DNA of 64,000 nucleotides from Flavipsychrobacter sp. (GTDB lineage: Bacteria > Bacteroidota > Bacteroidia > Chitinophagales > Chitinophagaceae): contig JANINW010000018.1 of NCBI GenBank assembly GCA_024508935.1, positions 191,125 to 255,124 of the forward strand. The letters are read 5' to 3'. The translations under genes and the position numbers were made by a program. Numbering within the stretch: the stretch's first letter is position 1; every line of letters starts with the position of its first letter. This document shows, one piece after another, positions 24,819-34,380 of this stretch. The notes under the pieces were generated by a model, which did not search any database, was not told where the DNA came from, and was given only the letters and a program-made list of their open reading frames with translations.

Positions 24819-27341
24819 ATGTATCTCAACCGCTCGATGCTGATAACAGCTATTTCCATCAGCTTGTTATCCGCAACCGCCCAGGCCCAGACCAAACCGA
24901 ACCACAGTACAACGCAAACAGAAACCGGGCAAACCGCTAAACTAACCGGCAGATTAGTAGATAAGGACAATAGGCCGGTTCCATATGTAACCGTAACCTT
25001 GCTGAAAAAAGATGGCAAACCGGCGGGTGGGGCTTTATCGGATGACAATGGTTCATTCAGCATAGATTTTTCTGCAGGTGGCAATTTTACCCTGCGTGTG
25101 AGCGGTATTGGAATCGATACGAAGAATATAGAATTACAACTGAATGCAGGTGCCGATAAGCAAATGCCTGCAATAATTATAAATGCTGCTGCAAAAAATT
25201 TGCAGGCGGTAGAAGTAACAGGCGAACGCAATGTGGTAGAAATGACCGCCGAGAAGAAAGTGTTCAACGTAGAAAAAAATATTACCACAGCAGGCGGTAG
25301 CGCGGCAGATGTATTGCAGAATGTGCCTTCATTATCAGTAGATGTTGATGGAAATGTAAGCCTGCGTGGCAAATCAGGTGCTACTATATTGATAGACGGC
25401 AAACCGGCTACCTTACTGGGTGGGGATGCGGCTTCAGCATTGCAAAGCCTGCCTGCTGCAACTATTCAAAGTGTGGAAGTGATCACTAACCCTTCTGCTA
25501 AATACGATGCCCAGGGTATGTCGGGTATCATCAATATCATCACTAAGAAGGATAAAAAATTTGGACTGAATGGCAGTGCCAGCATAGGTGCAGGTACACG
25601 CGATAAATATAATGGCGGCCTGAACCTGAACCTGAAGAATAAGAAGTGGAATATATTCCTGAATAGCAATTTCAAACTCAACCGGAATTATAACCGTACT
25701 ACCAACGATCGCGATAATTACACTAATACCGGCTCATATCATTCCTTCGAAGATAATATCCGTAAGTTCAATGGCTGGTTCAATGCATTGGGTGCGGAGT
25801 ATACGTGGAACAACAGAAACTCCATTACATTAACAGAGAACCTGAACTTAATGCAGTGGGGCGGTAATGGTGTTTCTACATATAGCGTATACGACAACCC
25901 CGAGCATATAGAATCTATGCAAAGAAGAAGCTCTTACAACCTGGGCGGTCCTGTTTCAACTTCCACTTCTGCCGATTATAAACACAAGTTTGCAAAACCT
26001 AAACGTGAACTGACTGCCAACATAACTTTCGCCAACACCACGGTACACCGCAAGCAGCAATATGAGACCAGCATATATAACAGTGATGGTACACCCACAG
26101 GTAATACTATTTACCAGAATGCCCCGGGCGGTGGCGGTAGCAGCAGCCTGAACGGGCAGATTGACTATACCACCCCGTTTATTACTAAAAATGGTAAGCT
26201 GGATGCAGGATTAAAGGCCCAATTGTTCTGGTTCAACAGCCATAATACGCCTACCATAGATTCCGGTACCGGGCCTATGGTTGATTACCTGTTATACAAT
26301 GCCTACAAATACAACCAGCAAACGCATGCAGCTTATACAAGTTTCAGCGACCAGTTCGGTAAGTTTACCTATAATGCAGGCCTGCGTGCTGAATATGCCC
26401 ATTACGAAGGCACAACTGCAGCATTGGGAGGTAAGGTATACACCAATGAATTTATCAGCCTGTTCCCTTCTGCATTCCTGTCTTACAAACTGGCACAGGA
26501 CCAGAGTATGTATATAAGTTATACCCGTCGTACCAATCGTCCTGGGTTTATGCAGTTGATGCCATATGTAGATCTTTCTAACCCGCAGGACACAAATGTG
26601 GGTAATCCTAACCTGAAACCGGAGTTCATTAATAACACAGAATTGAGTTATAACAAGCAATTCAAAAAAGGCCATAACCTCATAGCCAGTGTATACTACC
26701 AGTATACGCGCAATATGATAGAACGCTACCGCCGTTTTTATGCTGATGGAACTTCTTTTACCCAGCCGCAAAACCTGAATAGCGGTCAAACCTACGGAAT
26801 GGAACTGACCGGGCGGGCACAGATCATGCCTATATGGGATGCAACCCTGAACCTGAATTTCTTCCAGAACGAGATATCCGGCACCAATATAGACCCTGTT
26901 TTAAATAACAGCGGTTTTAGCTGGTTTGGTAAAGCAAATACAAATGTTAAACTTCCGTTAGGTTTTTCTCTGCAATTGAGTGGCAATTATGAAGCACCAA
27001 AGGTAGCAGCACAGGGTAAGTTGAAAGAAGTATATTGGGTTGATGCAGCTATTCGTAAGAACCTGATGAAGAATAAGGCGACGCTGGTATTTAACGTGTC
27101 CGACATCTTCAATACCAAGAAATACACTACTGTATATGAGTATCCGGCTTATGTTCAAACGGTTTACCGCGACCGCGAGACCCGCATAGGCAATATTACA
27201 TTTACCTACCGTTTTGGTAAATCAGACTTTAAGCAACAAGGCCAGGGCCGTAAACGTGGCCAGCAAAACAATTCACAAATCCCTGACAAAGAAAGACAGA
27301 ATTTAAAAACCGATGACAGTGGTGAACAAAATGGTTTTTAA
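24819..27341 (+). CDS. TonB-dependent receptor-like outer-membrane protein (OMP_b-brl_3 type)
   Basis: This 840-residue protein has a signal peptide (to about residue 24, ending TAQAQ), a carboxypeptidase-regulatory-like Ig domain (about 38-120, KLTGRLVDKDNRPVPYVTV), a plug domain (about 135-225; VSLRGKSGATILIDGKPA and AQGMSGIINIITKK are characteristic) and a large beta-barrel rich in Asn and aromatic residues. The plug-barrel linker and barrel repeats match the Bacteroidota 'outer membrane beta-barrel protein' receptor group. Unlike SusC proteins it has no adjacent SusD gene. The short basic, Gln-rich tail after about residue 800 is not part of a barrel strand. Substrate unknown. Confidence 0.9.
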   Translation: MYLNRSMLITAISISLLSATAQAQTKPNHSTTQTETGQTAKLTGRLVDKDNRPVPYVTVTLLKKDGKPAGGALSDDNGSFSIDFSAGGNFTLRVSGIGIDTKNIELQLNAGADKQMPAIIINAAAKNLQAVEVTGERNVVEMTAEKKVFNVEKNITTAGGSAADVLQNVPSLSVDVDGNVSLRGKSGATILIDGKPATLLGGDAASALQSLPAATIQSVEVITNPSAKYDAQGMSGIINIITKKDKKFGLNGSASIGAGTRDKYNGGLNLNLKNKKWNIFLNSNFKLNRNYNRTTNDRDNYTNTGSYHSFEDNIRKFNGWFNALGAEYTWNNRNSITLTENLNLMQWGGNGVSTYSVYDNPEHIESMQRRSSYNLGGPVSTSTSADYKHKFAKPKRELTANITFANTTVHRKQQYETSIYNSDGTPTGNTIYQNAPGGGGSSSLNGQIDYTTPFITKNGKLDAGLKAQLFWFNSHNTPTIDSGTGPMVDYLLYNAYKYNQQTHAAYTSFSDQFGKFTYNAGLRAEYAHYEGTTAALGGKVYTNEFISLFPSAFLSYKLAQDQSMYISYTRRTNRPGFMQLMPYVDLSNPQDTNVGNPNLKPEFINNTELSYNKQFKKGHNLIASVYYQYTRNMIERYRRFYADGTSFTQPQNLNSGQTYGMELTGRAQIMPIWDATLNLNFFQNEISGTNIDPVLNNSGFSWFGKANTNVKLPLGFSLQLSGNYEAPKVAAQGKLKEVYWVDAAIRKNLMKNKATLVFNVSDIFNTKKYTTVYEYPAYVQTVYRDRETRIGNITFTYRFGKSDFKQQGQGRKRGQQNNSQIPDKERQNLKTDDSGEQNGF

Positions 27342-27380
27342 ATTGGTCTTATATTTGAGAAGATCAAATAAACGATTAGC

Positions 27381-28142
27381 ATGTCCAGATTGATTAAGGT
27401 TGCATCCGTTGTACTACTAAGCCTTACAGCTACACAAACAGCTCAGGCGCAGTTAAGTGAATGGGTGAAAAAAGCCAACACTGCAATTAATAATAATACC
27501 GGCAGCAATAAAGGTAATTCGGGGACAGGTTCCTATACCAATACCGAAGCCGTCAACGCGCTGAAGGAAGCCTTACAGGTAGGCACGAAAAATGCCTCAG
27601 GACGCCTCTCAAATATCAACGGTTATTTTGGCAACCAGCTGATAAAGATATTGATGCCGCCGGAAGCAAGGCAGATGGAAAGTACACTGCGATCACTGGG
27701 CTTTGGTAACCAGGTAGACCAGGCCATACTGTCTATGAACCGCGCTGCCGAGGATGCGGCGGCAAAAGCAGTGCCCATATTTGTAAATGCCATCACTAGC
27801 ATGAGTATACAGGATGGTATTTCTATTGTACGTGGCGGGCAGGGTGCTGCTACCAATTTCCTGAAGAACCGTACAACTCAGTCGCTGACCGATGCCTTCA
27901 GGCCGGTGATACAAAACTCGTTAGGTAAGGTGAATGCTACCAGGTATTGGACAGACATATTTACGATATACAACAGGCTGCCCACTGTAAGGAATAAAAT
28001 AAACCCTGACCTGACTGCTTATGTGACAGAACGTGCGTTGAATGGTTTGTTTGTGACAATAGCAGAAGAAGAGAACAAGATAAGGCTAGACCCTGCGGCG
28101 CGGGTGTCAGATCTGCTGCGTAAGGTATTTGGCGGGAAATAA
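27381..28142 (+). CDS. DUF4197 exported protein
   Basis: This 253-residue protein has a signal peptide (MSRLIKVASVVLLSLTATQT then AQAQ), a Gly/Asn/Ser-rich linker (about 38-52) and an alpha-helical DUF4197 domain (about 55-250) with ALKEALQVGTKNASGRLS, the NQLIKILMPPEARQMEST-like segment, NRAAEDAAAKAVPIF and LFVTIAEEENKIRLDP. The family is widespread in Bacteroidota and Proteobacteria and has no established function. It follows the receptor gene by 39 bp and could be co-transcribed with it; the DUF349 gene follows 33 bp later. Confidence 0.88.
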   Translation: MSRLIKVASVVLLSLTATQTAQAQLSEWVKKANTAINNNTGSNKGNSGTGSYTNTEAVNALKEALQVGTKNASGRLSNINGYFGNQLIKILMPPEARQMESTLRSLGFGNQVDQAILSMNRAAEDAAAKAVPIFVNAITSMSIQDGISIVRGGQGAATNFLKNRTTQSLTDAFRPVIQNSLGKVNATRYWTDIFTIYNRLPTVRNKINPDLTAYVTERALNGLFVTIAEEENKIRLDPAARVSDLLRKVFGGK

Positions 28143-28175
28143 TAATAAAGACATCAACCCCTAAACTAACTATAT

Positions 28176-29780
28176 ATGGAATTGGCTATGACAGAACAAG
28201 GTAACACGCCGGCGGAAACACTGCTTAGCTGGTGGAATGAAATTGCATTTGATGCAAAGGATAAATTTGAACTGAAATCGAATGGTGAACTGGTATTGAA
28301 ACCGGTTGGTAATACTAAAGAAAGAGTGGTAGGTACCCTGGCTGAGAACAACGCGGCTATTGTATTGAAAGCGCTTGTAGATAAATTCCCGGAAATCGAA
28401 TCAAAGTTCAATGAACTGAGCGAAGAGTGGGAGAAAACAGAAGATAAGCAAAAACTGGCCGGCAAGGTAGAGCGCATGCGTGAATACCTCCAGCATACGA
28501 ATGCCGTAGGTGATTTCACGCCCTTGTTCGATAAATTATCGGGCATGGAGGCTGTGCTGCATAAACTTGCTGACGAGCATTATGCTGCAAAACTTAAAAT
28601 TGTAGAGCAGGCTGAACAACTGAGTGATAGCAGCAACTGGAAAGAAGTGACTCAGCAGTTGAAAGATATAGTAGAGCATTGGAAGAATACCGGTTTTGTA
28701 GATAAACATCGTAACGACCAGCTTTGGGATAGGCTGGAGGCAGCACGTACCAAATTCTTCGACCGTAAGCGCGAGCACCAGGAAGATATAAATAAAGAAT
28801 TGCTGCAAAACCTGGACCTGAAAATGGAGCTGGTGGAAAAAGCAGAAAAGCTGGCGGCCTCTGAAGAATGGAAAGACACTACTGAAGCTTTTCACAACCT
28901 GATGGAGGAGTGGAAGAAAACCGGCCGTACTGTTGCTGATAAAAATGAGGCGCTATGGAATCGTTTCATTACAGCTAAAAATGTGTTCTTCGATAGAAAG
29001 AAACAGCATTTTGAAACCATACAGCAGGAACATGCTGTGAACTACGCTGCAAAAGAAGCTATCATACAAAAAGCAGAGGCATTAAAAGACAGCACAGAAT
29101 GGAATAAAACCACAGATGCGTATGCTGTACTGATGGAAGAGTGGAAAAAGATAGGACGTGTAGGTGCAGATAAATCTGATGAACTGTGGAACCGTTTCAA
29201 TGCAGCGAAAGATGTTTTCTTCACAGCAAAGAAGCATCATTTCGAAACAATGAAGGTATCGCTGGATGATAATTATGCGCAAAAGCTGGCATTGCTGAAA
29301 CGTGCCGAATCCCTGCAGCATTCTACCCGCTGGAAAGAGGCTACTGATGAGATGATAGAGCTGATGGAAGAATGGAAGAAAGTAGGCCCGGTGCCGCGTA
29401 AGTTTTCCGATGCGATATGGGAGCAATTCTCCGCTGCACGTAAAAAATTCTTCGAACGCAAAGATGCTAACCGCGAGCATCGTAAGCACCAGGCAGAAAA
29501 ATATAAATCTCAAAAGGCACAGCAGGCATTTGGTTTCCTGCGCAAGCTGGAAGATGAACTAAAGGAAGAAGAAGACAGGCTGGAAGATTTCAGAAATGGG
29601 TTACAAAATATTACACCGGGTAAAAAAGCAGAAGAGCTGCGTGAACATCTTGAAAAGCTCATACGGCAAACAGAGCATAAAATACAGCACAAGCAGGAAA
29701 AGATAGAAGAAATGAGAAAGCAAATGGAGCATTCATCTGATGAATTAAACCTTACCGAGGAGAACAGCGATAACAATTAA
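28176..29780 (+). CDS. DUF349 repeat protein
   Basis: This 534-residue protein is almost wholly alpha-helical, charged and without a signal peptide. Four DUF349 repeats can be seen between about 125 and 440, each with W-K-x-x-T/A, W-K-x-(T/I/V)-G and LW-x-R/Q-F followed by FFDRK or similar (for example MEEWKKTGR, LWNRFITAKNVFFDRKK). The last 90 residues are a Glu/Lys-rich coiled coil (EDELKEEEDRLEDF and onward). DUF349 proteins are linked with stress or translation-related phenotypes in other bacteria, but no biochemical role is settled. It may form the end of a unit with the DUF4197 gene; a bidirectional terminator follows. Confidence 0.88.
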   Translation: MELAMTEQGNTPAETLLSWWNEIAFDAKDKFELKSNGELVLKPVGNTKERVVGTLAENNAAIVLKALVDKFPEIESKFNELSEEWEKTEDKQKLAGKVERMREYLQHTNAVGDFTPLFDKLSGMEAVLHKLADEHYAAKLKIVEQAEQLSDSSNWKEVTQQLKDIVEHWKNTGFVDKHRNDQLWDRLEAARTKFFDRKREHQEDINKELLQNLDLKMELVEKAEKLAASEEWKDTTEAFHNLMEEWKKTGRTVADKNEALWNRFITAKNVFFDRKKQHFETIQQEHAVNYAAKEAIIQKAEALKDSTEWNKTTDAYAVLMEEWKKIGRVGADKSDELWNRFNAAKDVFFTAKKHHFETMKVSLDDNYAQKLALLKRAESLQHSTRWKEATDEMIELMEEWKKVGPVPRKFSDAIWEQFSAARKKFFERKDANREHRKHQAEKYKSQKAQQAFGFLRKLEDELKEEEDRLEDFRNGLQNITPGKKAEELREHLEKLIRQTEHKIQHKQEKIEEMRKQMEHSSDELNLTEENSDNN

Positions 29781-29805
29781 AAAAGGCCACGCCGATCTCA
29801 AATAA

Positions 29806-29839
29806 AAAAGCGCAGTATCCCTACTGCGCTTTTCTCTTT
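29806..29839. terminator. Bidirectional terminator between DUF349 and pdxJ genes
   Basis: A 12-bp perfect stem (29806-29817 / 29822-29833, AAAAGCGCAGTA and complement), loop TCCC, has T-rich flanks on both strands. It can end the DUF349 transcript on the plus strand and the candidate minus-strand small RNA or the pdxJ transcript. Confidence 0.8.
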
Positions 29840-29904
29840 TTCCATGTTGCCCCTATATGCATTAATAACTATACTCTTAATCCTCTAAAGAATGCTGATG
29901 CATT
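29806..29904 (-). ncRNA. Candidate small RNA, element A
   Basis: On the minus strand a perfect -7 element, TATTTTTG (29911-29918), is followed by about 100 nt ending at the terminator 29806-29833. Near its 5' end is CATCAGCAT (29892-29900), then a weak stem TCTT/AAGA, then TTAAGAGTATAG (29869-29880). A second locus at 48187-48285 has the same blocks in the same order and spacing, also ending in a minus-strand terminator. No ORF of note is present. The rest of 29839-30075, apart from this element, is very AT-rich and holds no gene. Confidence 0.4.
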
Positions 29905-30075
29905 CGTAAACAAAAATAGAAAAATTGTGGATTACTTGTTATAATGCAGGTAGAAATGTGAATAAATACCTATATCAATATAAATTAAAATAAATTTTTA
30001 TTTATAATTTATTCAAAAACAATAAACAAATTTTATTTCGATATTTTCAAAATTGGGAATTATATGTGAATATCT

Positions 30076-30795
30076 CTATTGTAATTGCCTTTTATAGAGC
30101 TGTATAACGTTTTCAAGGCCTAAATAAATAGCATCGCTGATCAATGCATGACCAATGGATACTTCTGCAAGATTTGGAATAGACTGTGCAAAAAACTTAA
30201 GGTTATGCATATCCAGGTCATGTCCGGCATTTAACCCTAATTGTTTTATTTCAGCAACTTTAGCAGCTTTCACATAATCAGCAATAGCGGTATGCTTATT
30301 GGTATGGTAGTGTTTTGCATAAGATTCAGTATACAATTCTACTCTGTCAGTACCTGTGTCAGCGGCAGCTGCTACCATAGCCTCTATAGGGTCAACAAAT
30401 ATCGATACACGTATGCCTGCTTTTTTGAATACACTAATGATCTCGCGCAAATAATCAGCCTTAGCTATTGTGTCCCACCCATGGTTAGAAGTAAGCTGGC
30501 CCGGAGCATCAGGTACCAACGTTACCTGTGTAGGTTTTACTTCCAGTACCAGTTGCACAAATTTATCTTCAACCGGGTTGCCTTCTATATTGAACTCAGT
30601 AGTAATAATTGATTTTATTTCACGCACATCGCTGTACCGGATATGCCTTTCATCGGGTCTTGGGTGAACCGTAATACCGTCGGCACCAAACTTCTGGCAG
30701 TTGATAGCGGCCTGCAGTACGCTGGGGTTATCGCCGCCCCTGCTGTTGCGTAATGTAGCTATTTTATTGATGTTGACCGAAAGTTTTGCTGGCAT
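30076..30795 (-). CDS. pdxJ: Pyridoxine 5'-phosphate synthase
   Basis: This 239-residue TIM-barrel enzyme joins 1-deoxyxylulose 5-phosphate and 3-amino-2-oxopropyl phosphate, the last step of the DXP-dependent vitamin B6 route. Family motifs are complete: N-terminal LSVNINKIATLRNSRG, GADGITVHPRPDERHI with active-site H44 (HPRPDERHI), FNIEGNP with E71, TLVPDAPGQLTSNHGWD, RVELYTE and GLNAGHDLD with a catalytic-loop His, then VSIGHALISDA. Normal length. It is transcribed alone from a TAATTTTG promoter, divergent from the peptide-binding lipoprotein gene. Confidence 0.97.
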   Translation of the reverse strand: MPAKLSVNINKIATLRNSRGGDNPSVLQAAINCQKFGADGITVHPRPDERHIRYSDVREIKSIITTEFNIEGNPVEDKFVQLVLEVKPTQVTLVPDAPGQLTSNHGWDTIAKADYLREIISVFKKAGIRVSIFVDPIEAMVAAAADTGTDRVELYTESYAKHYHTNKHTAIADYVKAAKVAEIKQLGLNAGHDLDMHNLKFFAQSIPNLAEVSIGHALISDAIYLGLENVIQLYKRQLQ

Positions 30796-30814
30796 GACCT
30801 GGTAGATTAGTTGG

Positions 30815-30822
30815 CAAAATTA
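30815..30822 (-). promoter_or_regulatory. pdxJ -7 element (TAATTTTG)
   Basis: On the minus strand a perfect TAnnTTTG match 19 nt upstream of the pdxJ ATG (30795). The whole divergent spacer to the next gene is only about 53 bp. Confidence 0.55.
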
Positions 30823-30848
30823 ATCCGCCTTCGTTTAAATTGCAGTTA

Positions 30849-32483
30849 ATGTTTTTACAAAGCCGTTATAAACAGCTGTTTTATTGCTTGCTATCTATGC
30901 TAACATTAGCTGCCTGCACGGCAGATAACAGCAGCAATAAAAAAGTTTTCCGCATCAATTTTTCTTCAGGCACGGTAGAGTCTATGGACCCCGCTTACGC
31001 CAAAGACCTATACATGATGTGGGCAGATAATATGCTGTACAATACCCTGGTGCGGACAGATGAACAATTGCATTTGATACCTTGCCTGGCTAAAAGTTGG
31101 CAGGTAAGTGAGGATGGTAAAGCATACACATTTTACCTGCGTAATGATGTTTATTTTCATGATAATAAACTGTTTCCCGGCGGCAAAGGCCGCAGGATGG
31201 TAGCTGCAGATGTAGTGTATAGCTTTAACCGGATAATAGACCCGGCTGTGGCCTCTTACGGTGCATGGATATTTAATGACCGTGTTAGTGCCGAACAACC
31301 ATTTGTTGCCATCAATGATACCACTGTACAAATAAGATTGGTACGTGCTTTCAGACCATTGCCGGAGATACTAAGCATGCAGTATTGCAGTATAGTACCG
31401 CATGAGGTGGTAGAACATTGGGGTAAAGACTACCGTTCACATCCCTGCGGCACGGGTCCTTTTATGTTTCACTATTGGGATGAAGGCAATGTGCTGATAC
31501 TGCATAAGAATCCCAATTACTGGGGCCGTGACAGTGCAGGTAACAGGCTGCCCTATATAGATGCGGTGCAAGGCACTTTTGTAGACAGCAAGGCTACCGA
31601 GTTCATGTTGTTCCTGCAAGGGAAACTGGATTTTGTAAATGGTATAGATGGTTCGTTCAAAGACCTGTTGCTGACTAAGAACGGCACCCTGAAAGAAAGT
31701 TATAGGAAGAAATTCAGGCTGGAAATGCAAACCTATCTGAATACGGAGTATATAGGGTTTCTTACAGATACTACTAACTTGGTAATGAAGGCTGCAGCAT
31801 CGCGCAACCGGCTGGTACGGCAGGCTATAAATTATGCCATAGACCGCCAGCGCATAGTCACCTATTTCAAGAACGGAGTGGTGCAGCCTGCTACTTCCGG
31901 GTTCATACCATCAGGTATGCCGGGGTTCGATAGCAGCGGCAGGTATGGATATCATTATGATCCGGCCAGGGCGTTACAATTACTGGCCGAGGCGGGTTAC
32001 CCCAATGGAAAAGGCTTGCAACCGTTAACGGTTATAACACCCGATAACTGGGCCGATATAGTAAACCTGATAGCTACCCAGTTGCAGGAAGTGGGTATAC
32101 CTATGCAGGTAGAGATCATGCAGCCCAATATTGTGAAGCAGCAAATGAGCAGGTCGAAAGCATTGATGTTCAGGGCGCAGTGGATAGCAGATTACCCCGA
32201 TGCAGAAAGCTATCTCGCCTTTTTCAATGGCCGCTTGCCCGCCCCGCCAAACTACACCCGGTTTGATAATGCAGTATTCAATAAATGGTACGATGAAAGC
32301 ATGAATGCCCCGGATACCCTGCGATGGAAAATGTACCAGCAAATGGATAGCCTGGTAATGAGCTACGCCCCGGTCATACCATTGTTCTATGACCGCCTGC
32401 TTCATTTTACGCAGAATAACTGCAATGGCTTCAGCAGTACACCTATGAATGTCATTAGCCTGGAGAAAGTAAGGCTCAATTGA
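30849..32483 (+). CDS. Family 5 extracellular solute-binding lipoprotein (oligopeptide type)
   Basis: About 544 residues from ATG 30849; an in-frame TTG at 30840 is a less likely start. A lipoprotein signal ends in LTLAAC with C23 lipidated. The rest is a SBP_bac_5 (OppA/DppA-like) fold: MDPAYAKDLYMMWADNMLYN, LIPCLAKSWQVSEDGKAYTF, the RNDVYFHD motif, GTGPFMF, NPNYWG and VRQAINYAIDRQRI are hallmarks. Such proteins bind peptides for ABC importers, yet no importer permease is nearby; the next gene, 76 bp downstream, is an exporter-type ABC protein. The distance to a partner importer elsewhere, or a stand-alone role, is open. It should sit on the outer leaflet of the inner membrane or the inner face of the outer membrane. 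Confidence 0.9.
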   Translation: MFLQSRYKQLFYCLLSMLTLAACTADNSSNKKVFRINFSSGTVESMDPAYAKDLYMMWADNMLYNTLVRTDEQLHLIPCLAKSWQVSEDGKAYTFYLRNDVYFHDNKLFPGGKGRRMVAADVVYSFNRIIDPAVASYGAWIFNDRVSAEQPFVAINDTTVQIRLVRAFRPLPEILSMQYCSIVPHEVVEHWGKDYRSHPCGTGPFMFHYWDEGNVLILHKNPNYWGRDSAGNRLPYIDAVQGTFVDSKATEFMLFLQGKLDFVNGIDGSFKDLLLTKNGTLKESYRKKFRLEMQTYLNTEYIGFLTDTTNLVMKAAASRNRLVRQAINYAIDRQRIVTYFKNGVVQPATSGFIPSGMPGFDSSGRYGYHYDPARALQLLAEAGYPNGKGLQPLTVITPDNWADIVNLIATQLQEVGIPMQVEIMQPNIVKQQMSRSKALMFRAQWIADYPDAESYLAFFNGRLPAPPNYTRFDNAVFNKWYDESMNAPDTLRWKMYQQMDSLVMSYAPVIPLFYDRLLHFTQNNCNGFSSTPMNVISLEKVRLN

Positions 32484-32559
32484 CATCTATAATGGCATAG
32501 TATTAATAAATACCCTACACTGCCGGATTTGGTATAAACCTGCGACCTTTGCATAGCTT

Positions 32560-34332
32560 ATGAAGAACCTTGCTTCACTGAATAAATATTTCGTCAAATA
32601 CAAATGGCGCCTGTTATTAGGTTTGCTCTTTGTTACAGTTTCCAACCTTTTTGCCGTTATCTCACCCGTAGTAGTGCGCAATACACTCGATAAAGTGTAC
32701 AACAGCATCGGCACCTATCAGAAGCTGACAGATCCTCATTTGATAAGCACTATGGAGTCTGATATTTTCAAACTGGTGCTATGGAATGGATTGCTATTGC
32801 TGGGCCTGGCCTTGCTGCGGGGTGTGTTTATGTTCTTTATGCGCCAGACCATTATCGTTATGTCGCGTCTCATAGAGTACGATCAGAAGAACGAGATATA
32901 TGACCACTACCAGCAATTAGACACCCAATTTTTTAAAACACATTTTACCGGCGACCTGATGAACCGTGTAGCAGAAGATGTATCACGTGTACGTATGTAC
33001 ACGGGTCCTTCGCTTATGTATGCGGTGAACCTTACCGTGCTGTGTGTTATGTGCATCTGGGGCATGCTTCGGGTAAACCCAATGCTAACGTTGTATGTTG
33101 TGGCACCATTGCCATTATTGGCTATATGCATCTATATCGTCAACAGCATTATTTTTCGCAAGAGCGAGAAGATACAGGCACAGCTATCGGGTTTAACAAC
33201 CACTGCACAGGAATCCTATTCGGGCATTCGTGTTATAAAATCCTTTGTGCAGGAAAACAATATGTTGCGTTTCTTTAACAATACATCGCAGGAATACCGC
33301 AAAAGCGCCATTAACCTTTCGCTGACCGAGGCTATTTATTTCCCATCTATGAACCTGTTCATAGGGCTGAGTATGCTAAGCACCGTAATGATAGGCGGTT
33401 ACCTGGCTATACAGGGCAAAATAACGGCAGGCAATATTGCCGAGTTTGTGATCTATATCAATCTGCTGATGTTCCCCATTTCCAGTATAGGCTGGGTAGC
33501 ATCTATGACGCAGCGTGCAGGTGCATCACAAAAGCGCATTGATGAATTTTTGCACACCGAACCGCTTATTAAAACACCTGAACATCCTGTTGCTGCTCCA
33601 TTGCAAGGCAATATTCATTTCGATCATGTGGAATTTACTTATCCGCATACCGGTATCCGTGCGTTGAAAGGTTTTGAGCTGGATATCAAAGCCGGCGAAA
33701 AAGTAGCCATCATCGGAAAGACGGGGTCGGGCAAGTCTACCATTGCCCAGTTGCTGCTGCGCATGTACGATGCACAGCATGGGCAGGTATTGCTGGGTGG
33801 GCATTCTATAAAAGAATATGAACTGAAAAAAATGCGTGCACAAATAGCATATGCACCTCAGGAAGCCTACCTGTTTTCAGATACAGTGTTCAATAATATC
33901 CGTTTTGGTAAAAGCGATGCAACCGAGGCAGAAGTAAAAGAAGCGGCGCGCCTGGCCGACCTGGAGAAAGATATAGCTACACTGGCACAAGGCTATGAGA
34001 CGGTAATAGGTGAACGGGGTGTAATGCTTTCAGGCGGGCAAAAACAACGGATGGTACTGGCAAGAGCATTGCTGAAGAACAGCAAGATATTATTGATGGA
34101 TGAATCATTATCTGCAGTAGATACACAAACAGAACAAACCATACTGCAAAACCTGCAGGGTTATCTGAAAGATAAAACCACTATCGTAATCACGCACCGT
34201 ATTTTCACAAGCTGGAACTTTGATAAAATACTGGTCTTGGATGACGGTGCTATTGCAGAACAAGGTACACATGCGCAGCTTATGCAATTGAATGGCAGGT
34301 ACGCAGCACTTTACAGGCATCAAACGGCATAA
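32560..34332 (+). CDS. ABC exporter, fused membrane and ATPase domains (MsbA-like)
   Basis: This 590-residue half-transporter has a six-helix ABC membrane domain (about 15-320) and a C-terminal ATPase with Walker A GKTGSGKST (about 386-394), Q-loop YAPQEAYLFSD, signature LSGGQKQR (about 489-496), Walker B ILLMDES (about 508-514) and the H-loop ITHR. It would act as a homodimer exporting lipid, drug or peptide. An unusual ITHRIFTSWNFDKILVLDDG end follows the family pattern of MdlB/YheI-type exporters. It lies 76 bp after the binding-lipoprotein gene and converges on the M28 peptidase gene with a shared terminator. Substrate unknown. Confidence 0.92.
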   Translation: MKNLASLNKYFVKYKWRLLLGLLFVTVSNLFAVISPVVVRNTLDKVYNSIGTYQKLTDPHLISTMESDIFKLVLWNGLLLLGLALLRGVFMFFMRQTIIVMSRLIEYDQKNEIYDHYQQLDTQFFKTHFTGDLMNRVAEDVSRVRMYTGPSLMYAVNLTVLCVMCIWGMLRVNPMLTLYVVAPLPLLAICIYIVNSIIFRKSEKIQAQLSGLTTTAQESYSGIRVIKSFVQENNMLRFFNNTSQEYRKSAINLSLTEAIYFPSMNLFIGLSMLSTVMIGGYLAIQGKITAGNIAEFVIYINLLMFPISSIGWVASMTQRAGASQKRIDEFLHTEPLIKTPEHPVAAPLQGNIHFDHVEFTYPHTGIRALKGFELDIKAGEKVAIIGKTGSGKSTIAQLLLRMYDAQHGQVLLGGHSIKEYELKKMRAQIAYAPQEAYLFSDTVFNNIRFGKSDATEAEVKEAARLADLEKDIATLAQGYETVIGERGVMLSGGQKQRMVLARALLKNSKILLMDESLSAVDTQTEQTILQNLQGYLKDKTTIVITHRIFTSWNFDKILVLDDGAIAEQGTHAQLMQLNGRYAALYRHQTA

Positions 34333-34333
34333 A

Positions 34334-34362
34334 AAAATCCCTGCTGAATGCAGGGATTTTTT
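34334..34362. terminator. Bidirectional terminator between ABC exporter and M28 peptidase
   Basis: An 11-bp perfect stem AAAATCCCTGC / GCAGGGATTTT (34334-34344 / 34350-34360) is flanked by an A run and a T run. It serves both converging genes. Confidence 0.85.
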
Positions 34363-34380
34363 GTATAAGAATAGTAAAGC

